NCBI GenBank assembly: GCA_017448975.1
Contig: JAFSKN010000045.1
Coordinates: forward strand, 1-64,000
Reading direction: 5' to 3'
Source: Clostridia bacterium
GTDB taxonomy: Bacteria; Bacillota; Clostridia; Christensenellales; Aristaeellaceae
DNA: 64,000 nucleotides
Each line of letters opens with the position of its first letter. The first letter of the stretch is position 1. Of the stretch, positions 35,594-44,685 are shown in pieces. The notes beneath the pieces were generated by a model, which had not been told where the DNA came from, made no database searches, and saw nothing but the letters and a program-made list of their open reading frames with translations. The position numbers were made by a program, and so were the translations under genes.

Positions 35594-37498
35594 ATGCCCA
35601 ATATTTCCTGGCTGATCAGGCGATTGAAAGCGATGAGTATTCCGGAAGTGGCCTGGCGCCTCTCCCAGAAAAGCATTGAAAAGAGGGAGCAAGCGGCGTT
35701 CAAAGGAAAGAACCGGCAGATCACCAGCGCCGTGTTCCGTCCCGCTCTGGGCGGATTGAAGGCCGACGCGGCCGGTTTGCGTCTGAACGGCGGCAACACA
35801 GCTTTTGCCTGCAATACGGCCATCCGCCTGCTGTCCGGCGCGGATTACGAAACCTTTAAAAAGCGCTGGAACGCCGGATTTCAGACGAAAATGGAGTGGC
35901 CGGACACCTTTTCCTACGATCTGGAATACAAGCAAAAGGACGAGATCGGCGACGCCCGCACCAACTGGGAGCTGAACCGGCATTTCCAGTTCGCCCTGCT
36001 GGCGAAGGATTATGCCGCCACCGGCGACGCGAAATACCTGAACGAGCTGCAAGACCTGTTTGCGGACTGGAACGAAAAGAATCCCTTCCTCCACGGCATC
36101 TCCTGGACCAGCGTGATGGAAATCGCCATCCGCTGCGTCAACTGGGTTTATGCCTACGGTTTTCTGGCGGAAGCGAATGGGCCGGAAAAGCTGCTGGAGG
36201 AACTGAAAACCGGCATCCTGAACATGACGGATTATATCGCCAGTCACTATTCCCGCTATTCCTCCGCCAACAATCATTTGATCGTGGAGGCCTGCGCCAT
36301 CGGCCACAGCGGCATCTTGTTCCACCATCAACCCTGGATCGACCTGGCGCTGCATATCCTGACCCATGAGCTGCCTTTGCAGAACGAGCCGGACGGTGTA
36401 AACAAAGAACAATCCCTGCACTACCAGTCCTTCTATATGGAAGCCATGGGCCTGATGCTGCGGCTGCTGAAAAAGAACGGCATGACCGTGCCTGCCTCCT
36501 GGCCGGACATGCTGGACAAAATGTGCCGCTATGTCGCGGACTGCATGGGCGATTACGGGGAAATCGTGGTGTTCGGGGACGACGACGAGGGGAAGATCCT
36601 GGATCTGGCGGGCGTTTCCGGCCCGGATGAAGCATACGATCACGCGGGCCATTACCGTTATGTGCTGGGCATGCTGAGCCTGCTGCTGGGCAGGCAGTAT
36701 ACGGACGTGAAAACGCTGGACTGCGAAACCCTGCGCTGGCTGTTCCCCGGGGAAGAATGGGAACAGGCGACGAAAAAAGAACGGTATGTGTCGCCCCAAT
36801 ACTGCTGCTACCGGCAGGGCGGGAACACGACCTTACGCAGCGCGGACCGGAAGCTGCTCATCGGCGTCGATCACGCCGCCTTGGGCTTTGGCAGCATCTG
36901 CGCCCACGGCCACGCGGACGCTTTGAGCTTTCAGGTGTTTTTCGAGGGGAAGCCCCTGCTCATTGACCCCGGCACCTATATCTATCACTGCGATCTGCAA
37001 AGCCGCGACGCTTTCCGGGAGACCCGCAATCACAATACCGTGTGCGTGGGCGGAAAGAATCAGTCCGAAATGCTGGGCCCGTTCCTGTGGGGGGCCAAGG
37101 CCCGGGCCGTGCTGGAGGATTATCAGGAAAAGGACGGCGGCGTTTGCTTGGTGATGACCCAGGACGGCTACCAGCCCGTCATCCACAAACGCACCTTCAC
37201 ATTTGACGGAAACCGGACGCTGACCATTGCCGACGAGCTGTCCGTCCAGGCTGATGCCGAAGCCAGCTTCCTGTTCGCGCCGGGCCTGCGCGCGGAACGG
37301 CAGGGGGCAAGGCTGACTGTCGGGGACATGACCCTCAGCTTTTCCGCTTCACCCACAGGCGTTCAGGACCGCGTTTTTGAGTCCTCGCCCGCCTATGGAC
37401 GCAAGGAAAAGACAAACGGGCTTCGCGTAGCCTTTACAAAGAATCTGACGGCGGAAATCGTTTTCCCGCGAGCTTCCGCGAAGGAGGAAAGACGATGA
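35594..37498 (+). CDS. Heparinase II/III (alginate-lyase-like) family protein
   Basis: 634 residues, no signal peptide. The N-terminal portion (~1-330), beginning ISWLIRRLKAMSIPEVAWRL, is the alpha-toroid seen in capsule-locus heparinase-like proteins. The C-terminal beta part (~400-600) has the family core CAHGHADALSFQVFF, LLIDPGTYIYH and ETRNHNTVCVGGKNQSE. Relatives cleave acidic polysaccharides by beta-elimination. Beside manC and algD-like genes it may trim or edit a uronate polymer, although the cytoplasmic form is puzzling. GGAGGAG precedes the ATG. It overlaps the next gene by four bases. Confidence 0.88.
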   Translation: MPNISWLIRRLKAMSIPEVAWRLSQKSIEKREQAAFKGKNRQITSAVFRPALGGLKADAAGLRLNGGNTAFACNTAIRLLSGADYETFKKRWNAGFQTKMEWPDTFSYDLEYKQKDEIGDARTNWELNRHFQFALLAKDYAATGDAKYLNELQDLFADWNEKNPFLHGISWTSVMEIAIRCVNWVYAYGFLAEANGPEKLLEELKTGILNMTDYIASHYSRYSSANNHLIVEACAIGHSGILFHHQPWIDLALHILTHELPLQNEPDGVNKEQSLHYQSFYMEAMGLMLRLLKKNGMTVPASWPDMLDKMCRYVADCMGDYGEIVVFGDDDEGKILDLAGVSGPDEAYDHAGHYRYVLGMLSLLLGRQYTDVKTLDCETLRWLFPGEEWEQATKKERYVSPQYCCYRQGGNTTLRSADRKLLIGVDHAALGFGSICAHGHADALSFQVFFEGKPLLIDPGTYIYHCDLQSRDAFRETRNHNTVCVGGKNQSEMLGPFLWGAKARAVLEDYQEKDGGVCLVMTQDGYQPVIHKRTFTFDGNRTLTIADELSVQADAEASFLFAPGLRAERQGARLTVGDMTLSFSASPTGVQDRVFESSPAYGRKEKTNGLRVAFTKNLTAEIVFPRASAKEERR

Positions 37499-38811
37499 GC
37501 ATCGCACAGATCAAAAAGCTGAACGAAAAAATCCCCTATTGGATGAAACGTCCCTTTGCCGGCATCATCCGCAACAAGCTGATTGAAAACAGCTTGTTTC
37601 AGGAAACATATCAAATGCTGTGCCAGGCGGACAAAGCGGGTCAGAAAGAAAAGGAACGCCTTCAAACGGAAAAGCTGCGGGAAACGCTGCGGCATGCTTA
37701 CCATCACACGGCTTATTACAGGGAGCTTTTCGACAGTCTGCGTTTTGATCCGGAGACCGTGACCGGGCCGGAGCAACTGGAAAAGCTGCCCGTGCTGACC
37801 AAGCGGACGCTTAAGGAACGGATGAACGATCTTCTGGCGGACGATATAGCCGACGCCTATCTTGTCACTACCGGCGGCACTACCGGCGAGCCGACCAAGG
37901 TGTATATGGAAAAAAAGGCGATTTACCGCGAGTGGGCGTTTATCTATCATTTCTGGTCCAGATACGGCTATGACTACCGGAAAAGCCGCCTGGCCACTTT
38001 CCGCGGCGTGGATATGCACGGAAAGATCAGCGAAATCAATCCCCTGTACGCTGAAATCCGGCTTAATCCGTATCTTCTCAACGAGGATAATTTTGAACAA
38101 TATCTTCGCCTGATCGAACGGTACCGCGCCGATTTTCTGTACGGCTATCCCTCCGCCATTTATAATTTCTGCCAGATCGCCAGAAAAAAGGGAATCAGTC
38201 TGACCAATCGCTTCAAGGCGGCGCTGCTCATTTCAGAAAACCTCTATCCCTTCCAGGAGGAAATGATTCAAAGCGTGCTGGGCTGCTCCGTGGCAATTTT
38301 TTACGGTCATTCGGAGCGCGCTGTTTTCGCGGAGCGCGACGAGCGGGGCTATCTGTTCAACGCGCTTTACGGCGTAACCCAGTTCGCTAAGGACAATACG
38401 CTCCTGGTTACCGGGTTTATCAATCAGAAAACGCCGCTGATTCGCTATTGTGTTGACGACGCGGTGACGCGGCTTCCCAGTGGCGGATACAGCGTGACGG
38501 GCCATTGGGAAAGGGAGGTGCTTCACGGAAAAAGAGGGGAACGCATTTCCATGGCCGCCATCAATTTTCACGACGATACGTTTACCCTTGTGAAGGGCTA
38601 TCAGTTCGTGCAGGATGAAGTGGGCAAGTGTACGTTGCGCGTGGTGCCGGAGCGGGAGCTTTCCCCCGGCGAAATTGAAAAAATTCACGACCGGGTGATG
38701 AAAAAGATCGGAAGTGGCTTTGAATGTCAGGTTGTGCCCGTCTCCGCGCTGACGCTGACCGGCCGCGGAAAAGGGCAGCTTCTGATTCAAAATATCAAGG
38801 ATCAGGATTGA
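37495..38811 (+). CDS. CapK/PaaK-like adenylate-forming ligase
   Basis: 438 residues related to phenylacetate-CoA ligase and CapK. The AMP-binding loop is LVTTGGTTGEPTKVYME (~122-138), followed by LYGYPSAIYNFCQIA, IFYGHSERAVFAERD and a C-terminal domain. Such proteins in polysaccharide loci probably activate a carboxylate (acyl or amino acid) or modify a sugar; the substrate is unknown. The ATGA overlap with the heparinase-like gene suggests a joint task. Confidence 0.85.
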   Translation: MSIAQIKKLNEKIPYWMKRPFAGIIRNKLIENSLFQETYQMLCQADKAGQKEKERLQTEKLRETLRHAYHHTAYYRELFDSLRFDPETVTGPEQLEKLPVLTKRTLKERMNDLLADDIADAYLVTTGGTTGEPTKVYMEKKAIYREWAFIYHFWSRYGYDYRKSRLATFRGVDMHGKISEINPLYAEIRLNPYLLNEDNFEQYLRLIERYRADFLYGYPSAIYNFCQIARKKGISLTNRFKAALLISENLYPFQEEMIQSVLGCSVAIFYGHSERAVFAERDERGYLFNALYGVTQFAKDNTLLVTGFINQKTPLIRYCVDDAVTRLPSGGYSVTGHWEREVLHGKRGERISMAAINFHDDTFTLVKGYQFVQDEVGKCTLRVVPERELSPGEIEKIHDRVMKKIGSGFECQVVPVSALTLTGRGKGQLLIQNIKDQD

Positions 38812-38902
38812 ACGCGCACAAACATCGGAGGTTCAGAAGTCTTCGGCTTTCATCATTCCATTGTTCCATATATGCAGGAAACAGTTCAGAGGAGGGTACA
38901 AA

Positions 38903-40147
38903 ATGGATAAGACGTCAAGAAAAGTGCTGATCATCGTGGAAAACCTTCCCGTTCCCTTTGACACCCGCGTTTGGCAGGAGGCCACCACCCTGGTAAACAA
39001 CGGCTACACCGTCAGCGTGATCTGCCCCAAGGGCAAGGGCTATACGGCGGAGGAAGAAACTCTGGAGGGCGTGCGCATCTTTCGTCACGACCTGCCTGTG
39101 GAGGGCAACGGAGCCATCGGCTACTTGCAGGAATACACCTTTGTGCTCAAGGAAGAAATCCGGCTGGCGAAAAAGGTGTATCAGCAGATCGGCTTCGACG
39201 TGATTCACGGCTGCAACCCGCCGGACGATATTTATATGGTGGCGAACAAATTCAAGAAGTACGGCGTGAAATACGTGTTCGACCATCACGATATCTGCCC
39301 CGAGCTGTTCGAGGCCAAGTTCGGCCACGCGGGCGGCCCCCTGTACTGGAGCCAGCTTTTCTTTGAGCGCCAGACCTACAAGCACTGCACCTTCGCTTTC
39401 GTGACCAACGAAAGCTACAAGAAAATCGCCATCGAACGGGGCAAAATGCCGCCGGAGCGGGTAATCGTGCTGCGCAGCGGACCCAAGCTGGAGCGCATGC
39501 GCATCATCGACCCCGTTCCCGCTATTAAGCGCGGCTTTCCGTACATGGTGGGCTACGTGGGCGTCATCGGCCAGCAGGAGGGCATCGAATATATTTTAGA
39601 GGCGGCCAAGTACACCAAGGAGCATGAAAATAACGTGTTCTGGGGCATCGTAGGCGGCGGCCCCCACCTGGAAGCGCTGAAAAAGCAGGCCAGCGATATG
39701 GGCTTAAACGACTGCTTAGAGTTCACCGGCCGCGTGCCCGATCAGCAGCTGCTGGAATACCTGAACACCGCCGACGTGTGCGTGAACAGCGATAAATACA
39801 ACAGCATGAACGACAAGAGCACCATGAACAAGATCCTGGAATACATGGCGCTGGCCAAGCCCATCGTGCAGTTCGATTTGACCGAGGGCCGCTATTCCGC
39901 TCAGGAAGCCTCCGTTTACGCCAAGAATAACGACGGAGTGGATATGGCGAAGAAGATTCAGGAGCTTTTGGCCGACCCAGAAAAGCGGCGGCGCATGGGC
40001 GAATTCGGCCGCAATCGGGTGGTCAACGAATTAAGCTGGGAGCACACCAGCAAAGCGCTTTTGGAGGGGTACGAAAAATTCTTCACCGGGGCCTTTGACG
40101 GGAAAAAGAGCCGCAACACAGGCGCCAGTCAGGGGGTATCCGCATGA
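38903..40147 (+). CDS. Family 4 glycosyltransferase (WbuB-like)
   Basis: 414 residues. Landmarks: VLIIVENLPVPFDTRVWQEA at the N-terminus, GFDVIHGCNPPDDIYM and YVFDHHDICPELFEAKFG in the acceptor half. GYVGVIGQQEGIEYILEA and a C-terminal LEYMALAKPIVQFDLTEGR form the donor half. This opening is typical of WbuB/WcaI-like transferases that add amino sugars. GAGGAGGG seven bases before the ATG sets the start at 38903. It overlaps the next gene by four bases. Confidence 0.88.
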   Translation: MDKTSRKVLIIVENLPVPFDTRVWQEATTLVNNGYTVSVICPKGKGYTAEEETLEGVRIFRHDLPVEGNGAIGYLQEYTFVLKEEIRLAKKVYQQIGFDVIHGCNPPDDIYMVANKFKKYGVKYVFDHHDICPELFEAKFGHAGGPLYWSQLFFERQTYKHCTFAFVTNESYKKIAIERGKMPPERVIVLRSGPKLERMRIIDPVPAIKRGFPYMVGYVGVIGQQEGIEYILEAAKYTKEHENNVFWGIVGGGPHLEALKKQASDMGLNDCLEFTGRVPDQQLLEYLNTADVCVNSDKYNSMNDKSTMNKILEYMALAKPIVQFDLTEGRYSAQEASVYAKNNDGVDMAKKIQELLADPEKRRRMGEFGRNRVVNELSWEHTSKALLEGYEKFFTGAFDGKKSRNTGASQGVSA

Positions 40148-41211
40148 AAAAGGTTTTGCTGGTATCCAATCGCGTGCTTCATTACCGGCAAAAGGTGTAT
40201 AATTATTTTTATGAAGCTTTTGGGAAGGATGGATATGAATTTCATGTCCTGGCGAATGAATTTCAACAGGTTGGCTATGCTTTGGCCTTTCCGCACGACG
40301 AAATTCCTTTTTCCATCCGCGCTTACCTGCGAAAAATCAGGGAAATCAAGCCAGACTGCGTGATTCTGTTTCTGCACCTGAAAAACATTGTTATGTTGCC
40401 GATTATTTTTTACTGCAGGCTGCACCGTATCCCTGTGATTTACTGGAATATGGGTATCAATACCGAAACCCCCAACGCCAAAGGTAAAAACGCCGTGTTT
40501 CACTGGATTCATTCCCTGTGCGACGCTCTGATTACCTACACCCCGGAAATGAAAAAATATTTCCTACCCAAAAGCCAGAATAAACTGTTTGTAGCGTACA
40601 ATACGCTGAACCTTTCGGATATTCGCAAGGATGAACTGCCGTCCAAGGCGGACATCAAAAAGAAATACGGGATCCGGGAAGAAAAGGTGATTCTGTACAT
40701 TTCTCGTATACTGCCCTATAAAAGGGTGGATTTCCTGATGGACTGCTTCAAGGACGTGGAAGGCGTGGCAGTGGTGATCGTCGGTCCGGGGTTCAGCAAG
40801 GAGCAGCAGGCCGTATGCGACGCTCACAGCAATCTGTATTACCTTGGGGAAAAGTACGGCGCGGAGGTCAACGAGATCTATAAAATCGGAGATGTTTTCA
40901 GTACGCCGGGCCATATCGGCTTGGCCGTAAACGAAGCCATGTTCTGGGGCCTTCCCATCGTAGTGCTGAAGGGGAAGCACGCGCCGGAGGTTTATTACAT
41001 TAAGGACGGCGTAACCGGCTATCTTGCCAAAGATGAAAATGATTACCGTTCGTTCATGCTGGATTTGCTGAAAGATGACGAAAAGCGGGAACGGATGTCC
41101 CGGGCAACCTTGGACTGCTATCGGCAGGAGGTCAGCATCGACCGGATGTACCAGGGCTTTATCGACGCGGTGCGCTGCTGCGAAAAGAAGCGCCGCGCCG
41201 TCCGCGGATGA
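40144..41211 (+). CDS. Family 4 glycosyltransferase
   Basis: 355 residues. A short acceptor domain begins MKKVLLVSNRVLHYRQKVYN, then YISRILPYKRVDFLMDCFKD marks the donor domain, and STPGHIGLAVNEAMFWGLPIV holds the E-x7-E-like region. The donor sugar is not predictable. Codon and base use are more AT-rich than in manC/algD, as for most of the transferases from here to 44.6 kb, which fits modular exchange of this part of the locus. Confidence 0.85.
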   Translation: MKKVLLVSNRVLHYRQKVYNYFYEAFGKDGYEFHVLANEFQQVGYALAFPHDEIPFSIRAYLRKIREIKPDCVILFLHLKNIVMLPIIFYCRLHRIPVIYWNMGINTETPNAKGKNAVFHWIHSLCDALITYTPEMKKYFLPKSQNKLFVAYNTLNLSDIRKDELPSKADIKKKYGIREEKVILYISRILPYKRVDFLMDCFKDVEGVAVVIVGPGFSKEQQAVCDAHSNLYYLGEKYGAEVNEIYKIGDVFSTPGHIGLAVNEAMFWGLPIVVLKGKHAPEVYYIKDGVTGYLAKDENDYRSFMLDLLKDDEKRERMSRATLDCYRQEVSIDRMYQGFIDAVRCCEKKRRAVRG

Positions 41212-41303
41212 GCCCGGCGCTTTCGCCGGTCTGCCGGAGAAAAAACCGTGCCGGTTTCTCATGGCCGCGCAGGATTCTCACTGTTTGAAAGGATATGGGA
41301 TCA

Positions 41304-42371
41304 ATGACATACGCAGATCAAAAAGCCTCCACTCCCTCCAGCCGGGAAGACGCTTCTCCCCTCATCTCCATCGTCCTCCCGATTTACAACGTGGAATCTT
41401 ACCTGCCGCAGTGCCTGGACAGCCTGCTGGTACAGACCTATCGCAATCTCGAAATCATCCTTGTGGACGACGAATCGCCCGACCGCTGCGGGGCAATCTG
41501 CGATGAATATGCCCAAAAGGACAGCCGGATCAAGGTCTTTCACATTCCAAACAGCGGCGTTTCGGCGGCGCGGAATTACGGCATTGACCAGACGCACGGC
41601 GAATGGATCGGTTTTACCGATCCGGACGACTGGACGGAACCGAATATGTTTGAAACCCTGCTGAAAACCGCGCAGTCTGAAAAGGCCGACGTGGTGATGT
41701 GCGGCTATGTGCTCGATTATACCACCGGCCCCGAAACTGTTCGGCAATGGGGAAAAAAGGTCATGACCGGAACTCACGAAATCGCCCGCGCTTATTTCCA
41801 TGAAGAATATTTCAAGGATTATTTGTGGTGCAAGCTGTTTAAAAGTTCCTTCTTTGACGGCGGCGTCCGCAGTCCGAAGGGCAGGACGTATGAGGACGCG
41901 TATTTTACGGATCAGCTCATTCTGAAGGCGCACCGGGTGGTGGGCATTCCGGACTGCCTTTACCATTATCGCAGAAGGAAAACCAGCATCGTTTCTTTCC
42001 GCACGCTGAAAAAGGAATTGGATTTTTGGCAGTCGAAAAAGGAAAGGTTTGACACCCTGGCCGACGTGGTGCCGGAATGCAGGCGGCAGATGATGACCAT
42101 GTGCGCCGACGCCGTAAGGAGAACATGGAAAATATTTGCCAATTATTCCCTCGAACCGGAGATGAAGCACTTCCCGGGGGAAATCAGCGCCTTCGCCAGG
42201 AAGCATTTTGTGGAGGTTCTCTTTGGGAAGTACAAACCGACGCTGAAATTCTGCATGTTCATGGCCATGTTCAACAACCGCCTGTCTTACCGCATCGTTG
42301 ACAAAGCGAACAAAAAATGGATGAAGGTTCTGAACAAAACAGAATTCCATTATGAGAAAATGTTCGATTAA
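41304..42371 (+). CDS. Family 2 glycosyltransferase
   Basis: 355 residues with a GT-A domain at the N-terminus: PLISIVLPIYNVESYLPQCL, NLEIILVDDESPDRCG, SGVSAARNYGID and the metal site FTDPDDW. The C-terminal ~150 residues resemble the helical extension of capsule transferases. The ATG at 41304 is preferred to the one at 41295, since GAAAGGA would be only two bases from the latter. Confidence 0.88.
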   Translation: MTYADQKASTPSSREDASPLISIVLPIYNVESYLPQCLDSLLVQTYRNLEIILVDDESPDRCGAICDEYAQKDSRIKVFHIPNSGVSAARNYGIDQTHGEWIGFTDPDDWTEPNMFETLLKTAQSEKADVVMCGYVLDYTTGPETVRQWGKKVMTGTHEIARAYFHEEYFKDYLWCKLFKSSFFDGGVRSPKGRTYEDAYFTDQLILKAHRVVGIPDCLYHYRRRKTSIVSFRTLKKELDFWQSKKERFDTLADVVPECRRQMMTMCADAVRRTWKIFANYSLEPEMKHFPGEISAFARKHFVEVLFGKYKPTLKFCMFMAMFNNRLSYRIVDKANKKWMKVLNKTEFHYEKMFD

Positions 42372-42433
42372 CGCGAGCGGGCGGGGCTGCGGAGACGCAC
42401 CGGATGACATACGCGAAGGAGGGGAAAACCAGC

Positions 42434-43561
42434 ATGAAAAAACCCCGGATTCTGTTTTACAACAATTTTTATTCTTCCGGCGGGGTCGAGGTGTTTCTGC
42501 ATAACCTGTCCGGGTATTTGGCCGAAAACGGTTATGACGTCACCGTTGCCGCCGCCCCCCGCTATAAGGCTGATTTTCATCATCCCTTCGGCCCCAAGGT
42601 AAAGTCCGTCTGGCGGCCGCTGCTGGAGCCGCGCTATAAACGCCATTCCCTGCCGTGGATTTTGGATCACCTCCGGTATCGGATTCTTGAAAGCGCCGTG
42701 GAGGCGTACCTTTCCCTGAAGGGATATGATATCGTCGTGGCTTCGCAGGAAAAATGGGTCATGCGGAACACGACGAAGCTCCGGGGAAAGAAAAAGTTCG
42801 CGTGGGTTCACTCGGAATACAGCACGCGCCGGCCGTTGCACAATAACTGTTTCGCCAACGCGGAGGAAGAACTGAACTGCATGCGCCATTTTAAAAAAGT
42901 GGTGTGTGTGTCGGAGGTTTCCCGTCAGGGACTGATTCAAACGCTGGGTGATCCGGGCAATCTGATCGTAAAATACAATCCCATCAATGTAAAACGCATT
43001 TTTGATTTGGCGGCGGTTCCGTGTCCGATCACGCGAAACCCGAACCTGCCCCTGCTGGTTTCCGTAGGACGGCTGGATCCCGAAAAGCAGTATCCCCTGC
43101 TGCTTGAAGCCTGCGCGGCTTTGCATAAGGAAACGCCCTTTGAGCTCTGGATCGTCGGCGAAGGCTCCGACCGTCCCGCCATGGAAGCGTTCATGGCGCG
43201 CGAGAAAATCGACTATGTGCGGCTGCTGGGCGCTCAGGCCAATCCTTATCATTATCTTGCCCAAGCGGATTTGTTTGTCAGCAGCTCGAAAACGGAAAGC
43301 TATGGCCTGGCGGTTCAGGAGGCGCTGATTTTAGGCGTGCCTGTGGTGGCCGTCCAATGCTTAGGGATCGAGGAAGTATTTGATTCCAGGTTCGGGACGC
43401 TCGTGTCCAATTCCGTCGAAGACCTGCGGGCGGGGATTGAAAAATACCTGCGTGATAAGAAGCTGCTGAACGAATGCCGGGATAACATCGCCCGGTACTA
43501 CCGCACGGACGACCTGTACGAAAAGCGGCTGGAAGCCATTCGCGGCATGCTGGAAGAATGA
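42434..43561 (+). CDS. Family 4 glycosyltransferase
   Basis: 375 residues. Acceptor domain start KPRILFYNNFYSSGGVEVFL; donor domain with SVGRLDPEKQYPLLLEACAAL, LWIVGEGSDRPAMEAF and SSSKTESYGLAVQEALILGVPVV (E-x7-E). GAAGGAGGGG nine bases before the ATG at 42434 fixes the start; an earlier in-frame ATG at 42404 lacks a site. Confidence 0.88.
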   Translation: MKKPRILFYNNFYSSGGVEVFLHNLSGYLAENGYDVTVAAAPRYKADFHHPFGPKVKSVWRPLLEPRYKRHSLPWILDHLRYRILESAVEAYLSLKGYDIVVASQEKWVMRNTTKLRGKKKFAWVHSEYSTRRPLHNNCFANAEEELNCMRHFKKVVCVSEVSRQGLIQTLGDPGNLIVKYNPINVKRIFDLAAVPCPITRNPNLPLLVSVGRLDPEKQYPLLLEACAALHKETPFELWIVGEGSDRPAMEAFMAREKIDYVRLLGAQANPYHYLAQADLFVSSSKTESYGLAVQEALILGVPVVAVQCLGIEEVFDSRFGTLVSNSVEDLRAGIEKYLRDKKLLNECRDNIARYYRTDDLYEKRLEAIRGMLEE

Positions 43562-43599
43562 TCGCCCTACACGGCTGAGGAACGAGGAGGAATGGAGCT

Positions 43600-44628
43600 T
43601 TGCTATTCACTGTCATCATCCCGGTATACAAGGTGGAAGAATATTTGGAGCGCTGCGTGGACAGCGTGCTGGCGCAAACATATAAGGACTTTGAAGTCAT
43701 CCTGGTGGACGACGGTTCGCCTGACCGCTGTCCTCAAATCTGTGACGCCTACAAAGAAAAAGACGCGCGGGTACGGGTCATTCACAAAGCCAACGGCGGC
43801 CTGGTGTCCGCGCGGAACGCGGGCATTCAGGCGGCCAAAGGCGATTATATCACCTATGTGGACAGCGACGACTGGGTCAAGCCCACGATGCTGGAATTCA
43901 TCGCCGACAAGATGGCGCAGTCCCCCGTTCCGCTGGATATGGTGCTCTTCGCGGCTGAAAACGTGTACAATGACCACACGGATGAGCTGAACAACAAGGT
44001 GCCGGAAGGGTTCTATAACCGGGAACGGCTGGAAAAGGAAGTCTTTCCGTACCTGCTCAGCGACCGGCGCAAGGGCTTTTTCATTGGCGCCAACATTCAG
44101 GCGCACACCTGGAACAAGCCCTGCCGCAGGGAGATTCAGCAGGCGCATTATGTGCGGGATGAGCGCATCCGCACGTTTACAGACGTGCCGATGACCTATG
44201 AATGCCTGCTGAACTGTCAAAACGTGTATATCTGCAACGAGCATCTGTATCTGTACAATCAGATGAATACCCATTCCATCCTCGCGCTGGCCAAAAAGAA
44301 TTATCTGTCGGAGAGCTTCGGCTGCCTGGTAGCCTATATGCAGCAGCGCCTGAAAGGCATCAGCCCTTCCGTGGATCAGCAGCTCAACGATTATCCCGTC
44401 CACCTGATCATCCGAACCGCCATCCGGGAAATCAAAGTTGCTTCCAGCTTCCCCCAGGCCGTGAAGAAGGTGAAAGAAGGGCTGAAAAAGTCCGGGATGC
44501 TGCAATACGTCTCCCTCTCCGGTCTGCCCCTGAATCCCAAGCTGCTGATCCTGCTGTTCAAGCTCCATCTGAATTATGCCGCCATGGTTCTGTGCGCGAT
44601 CAAAGCCCGATCCTCCACGATCAACTGA
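43600..44628 (+). CDS. Family 2 glycosyltransferase
   Basis: 342 residues from a TTG with GAGGAGG nine bases upstream. GT-A features: LFTVIIPVYKVEEYLERCVD, FEVILVDDGSPDRCPQIC, GLVSARNAGIQAAKGDYI and VDSDDW. It is similar in layout to the gene at 41304 (both have SPDRC after the DD motif), perhaps a distant duplicate. Donor unknown. Confidence 0.9.
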   Translation: MLFTVIIPVYKVEEYLERCVDSVLAQTYKDFEVILVDDGSPDRCPQICDAYKEKDARVRVIHKANGGLVSARNAGIQAAKGDYITYVDSDDWVKPTMLEFIADKMAQSPVPLDMVLFAAENVYNDHTDELNNKVPEGFYNRERLEKEVFPYLLSDRRKGFFIGANIQAHTWNKPCRREIQQAHYVRDERIRTFTDVPMTYECLLNCQNVYICNEHLYLYNQMNTHSILALAKKNYLSESFGCLVAYMQQRLKGISPSVDQQLNDYPVHLIIRTAIREIKVASSFPQAVKKVKEGLKKSGMLQYVSLSGLPLNPKLLILLFKLHLNYAAMVLCAIKARSSTIN

Positions 44629-44685
44629 CGAGCGGCGTCCTGTTTCCCTTCATCAACATTACTTTTGAAAGAACGGCTGATTGAT

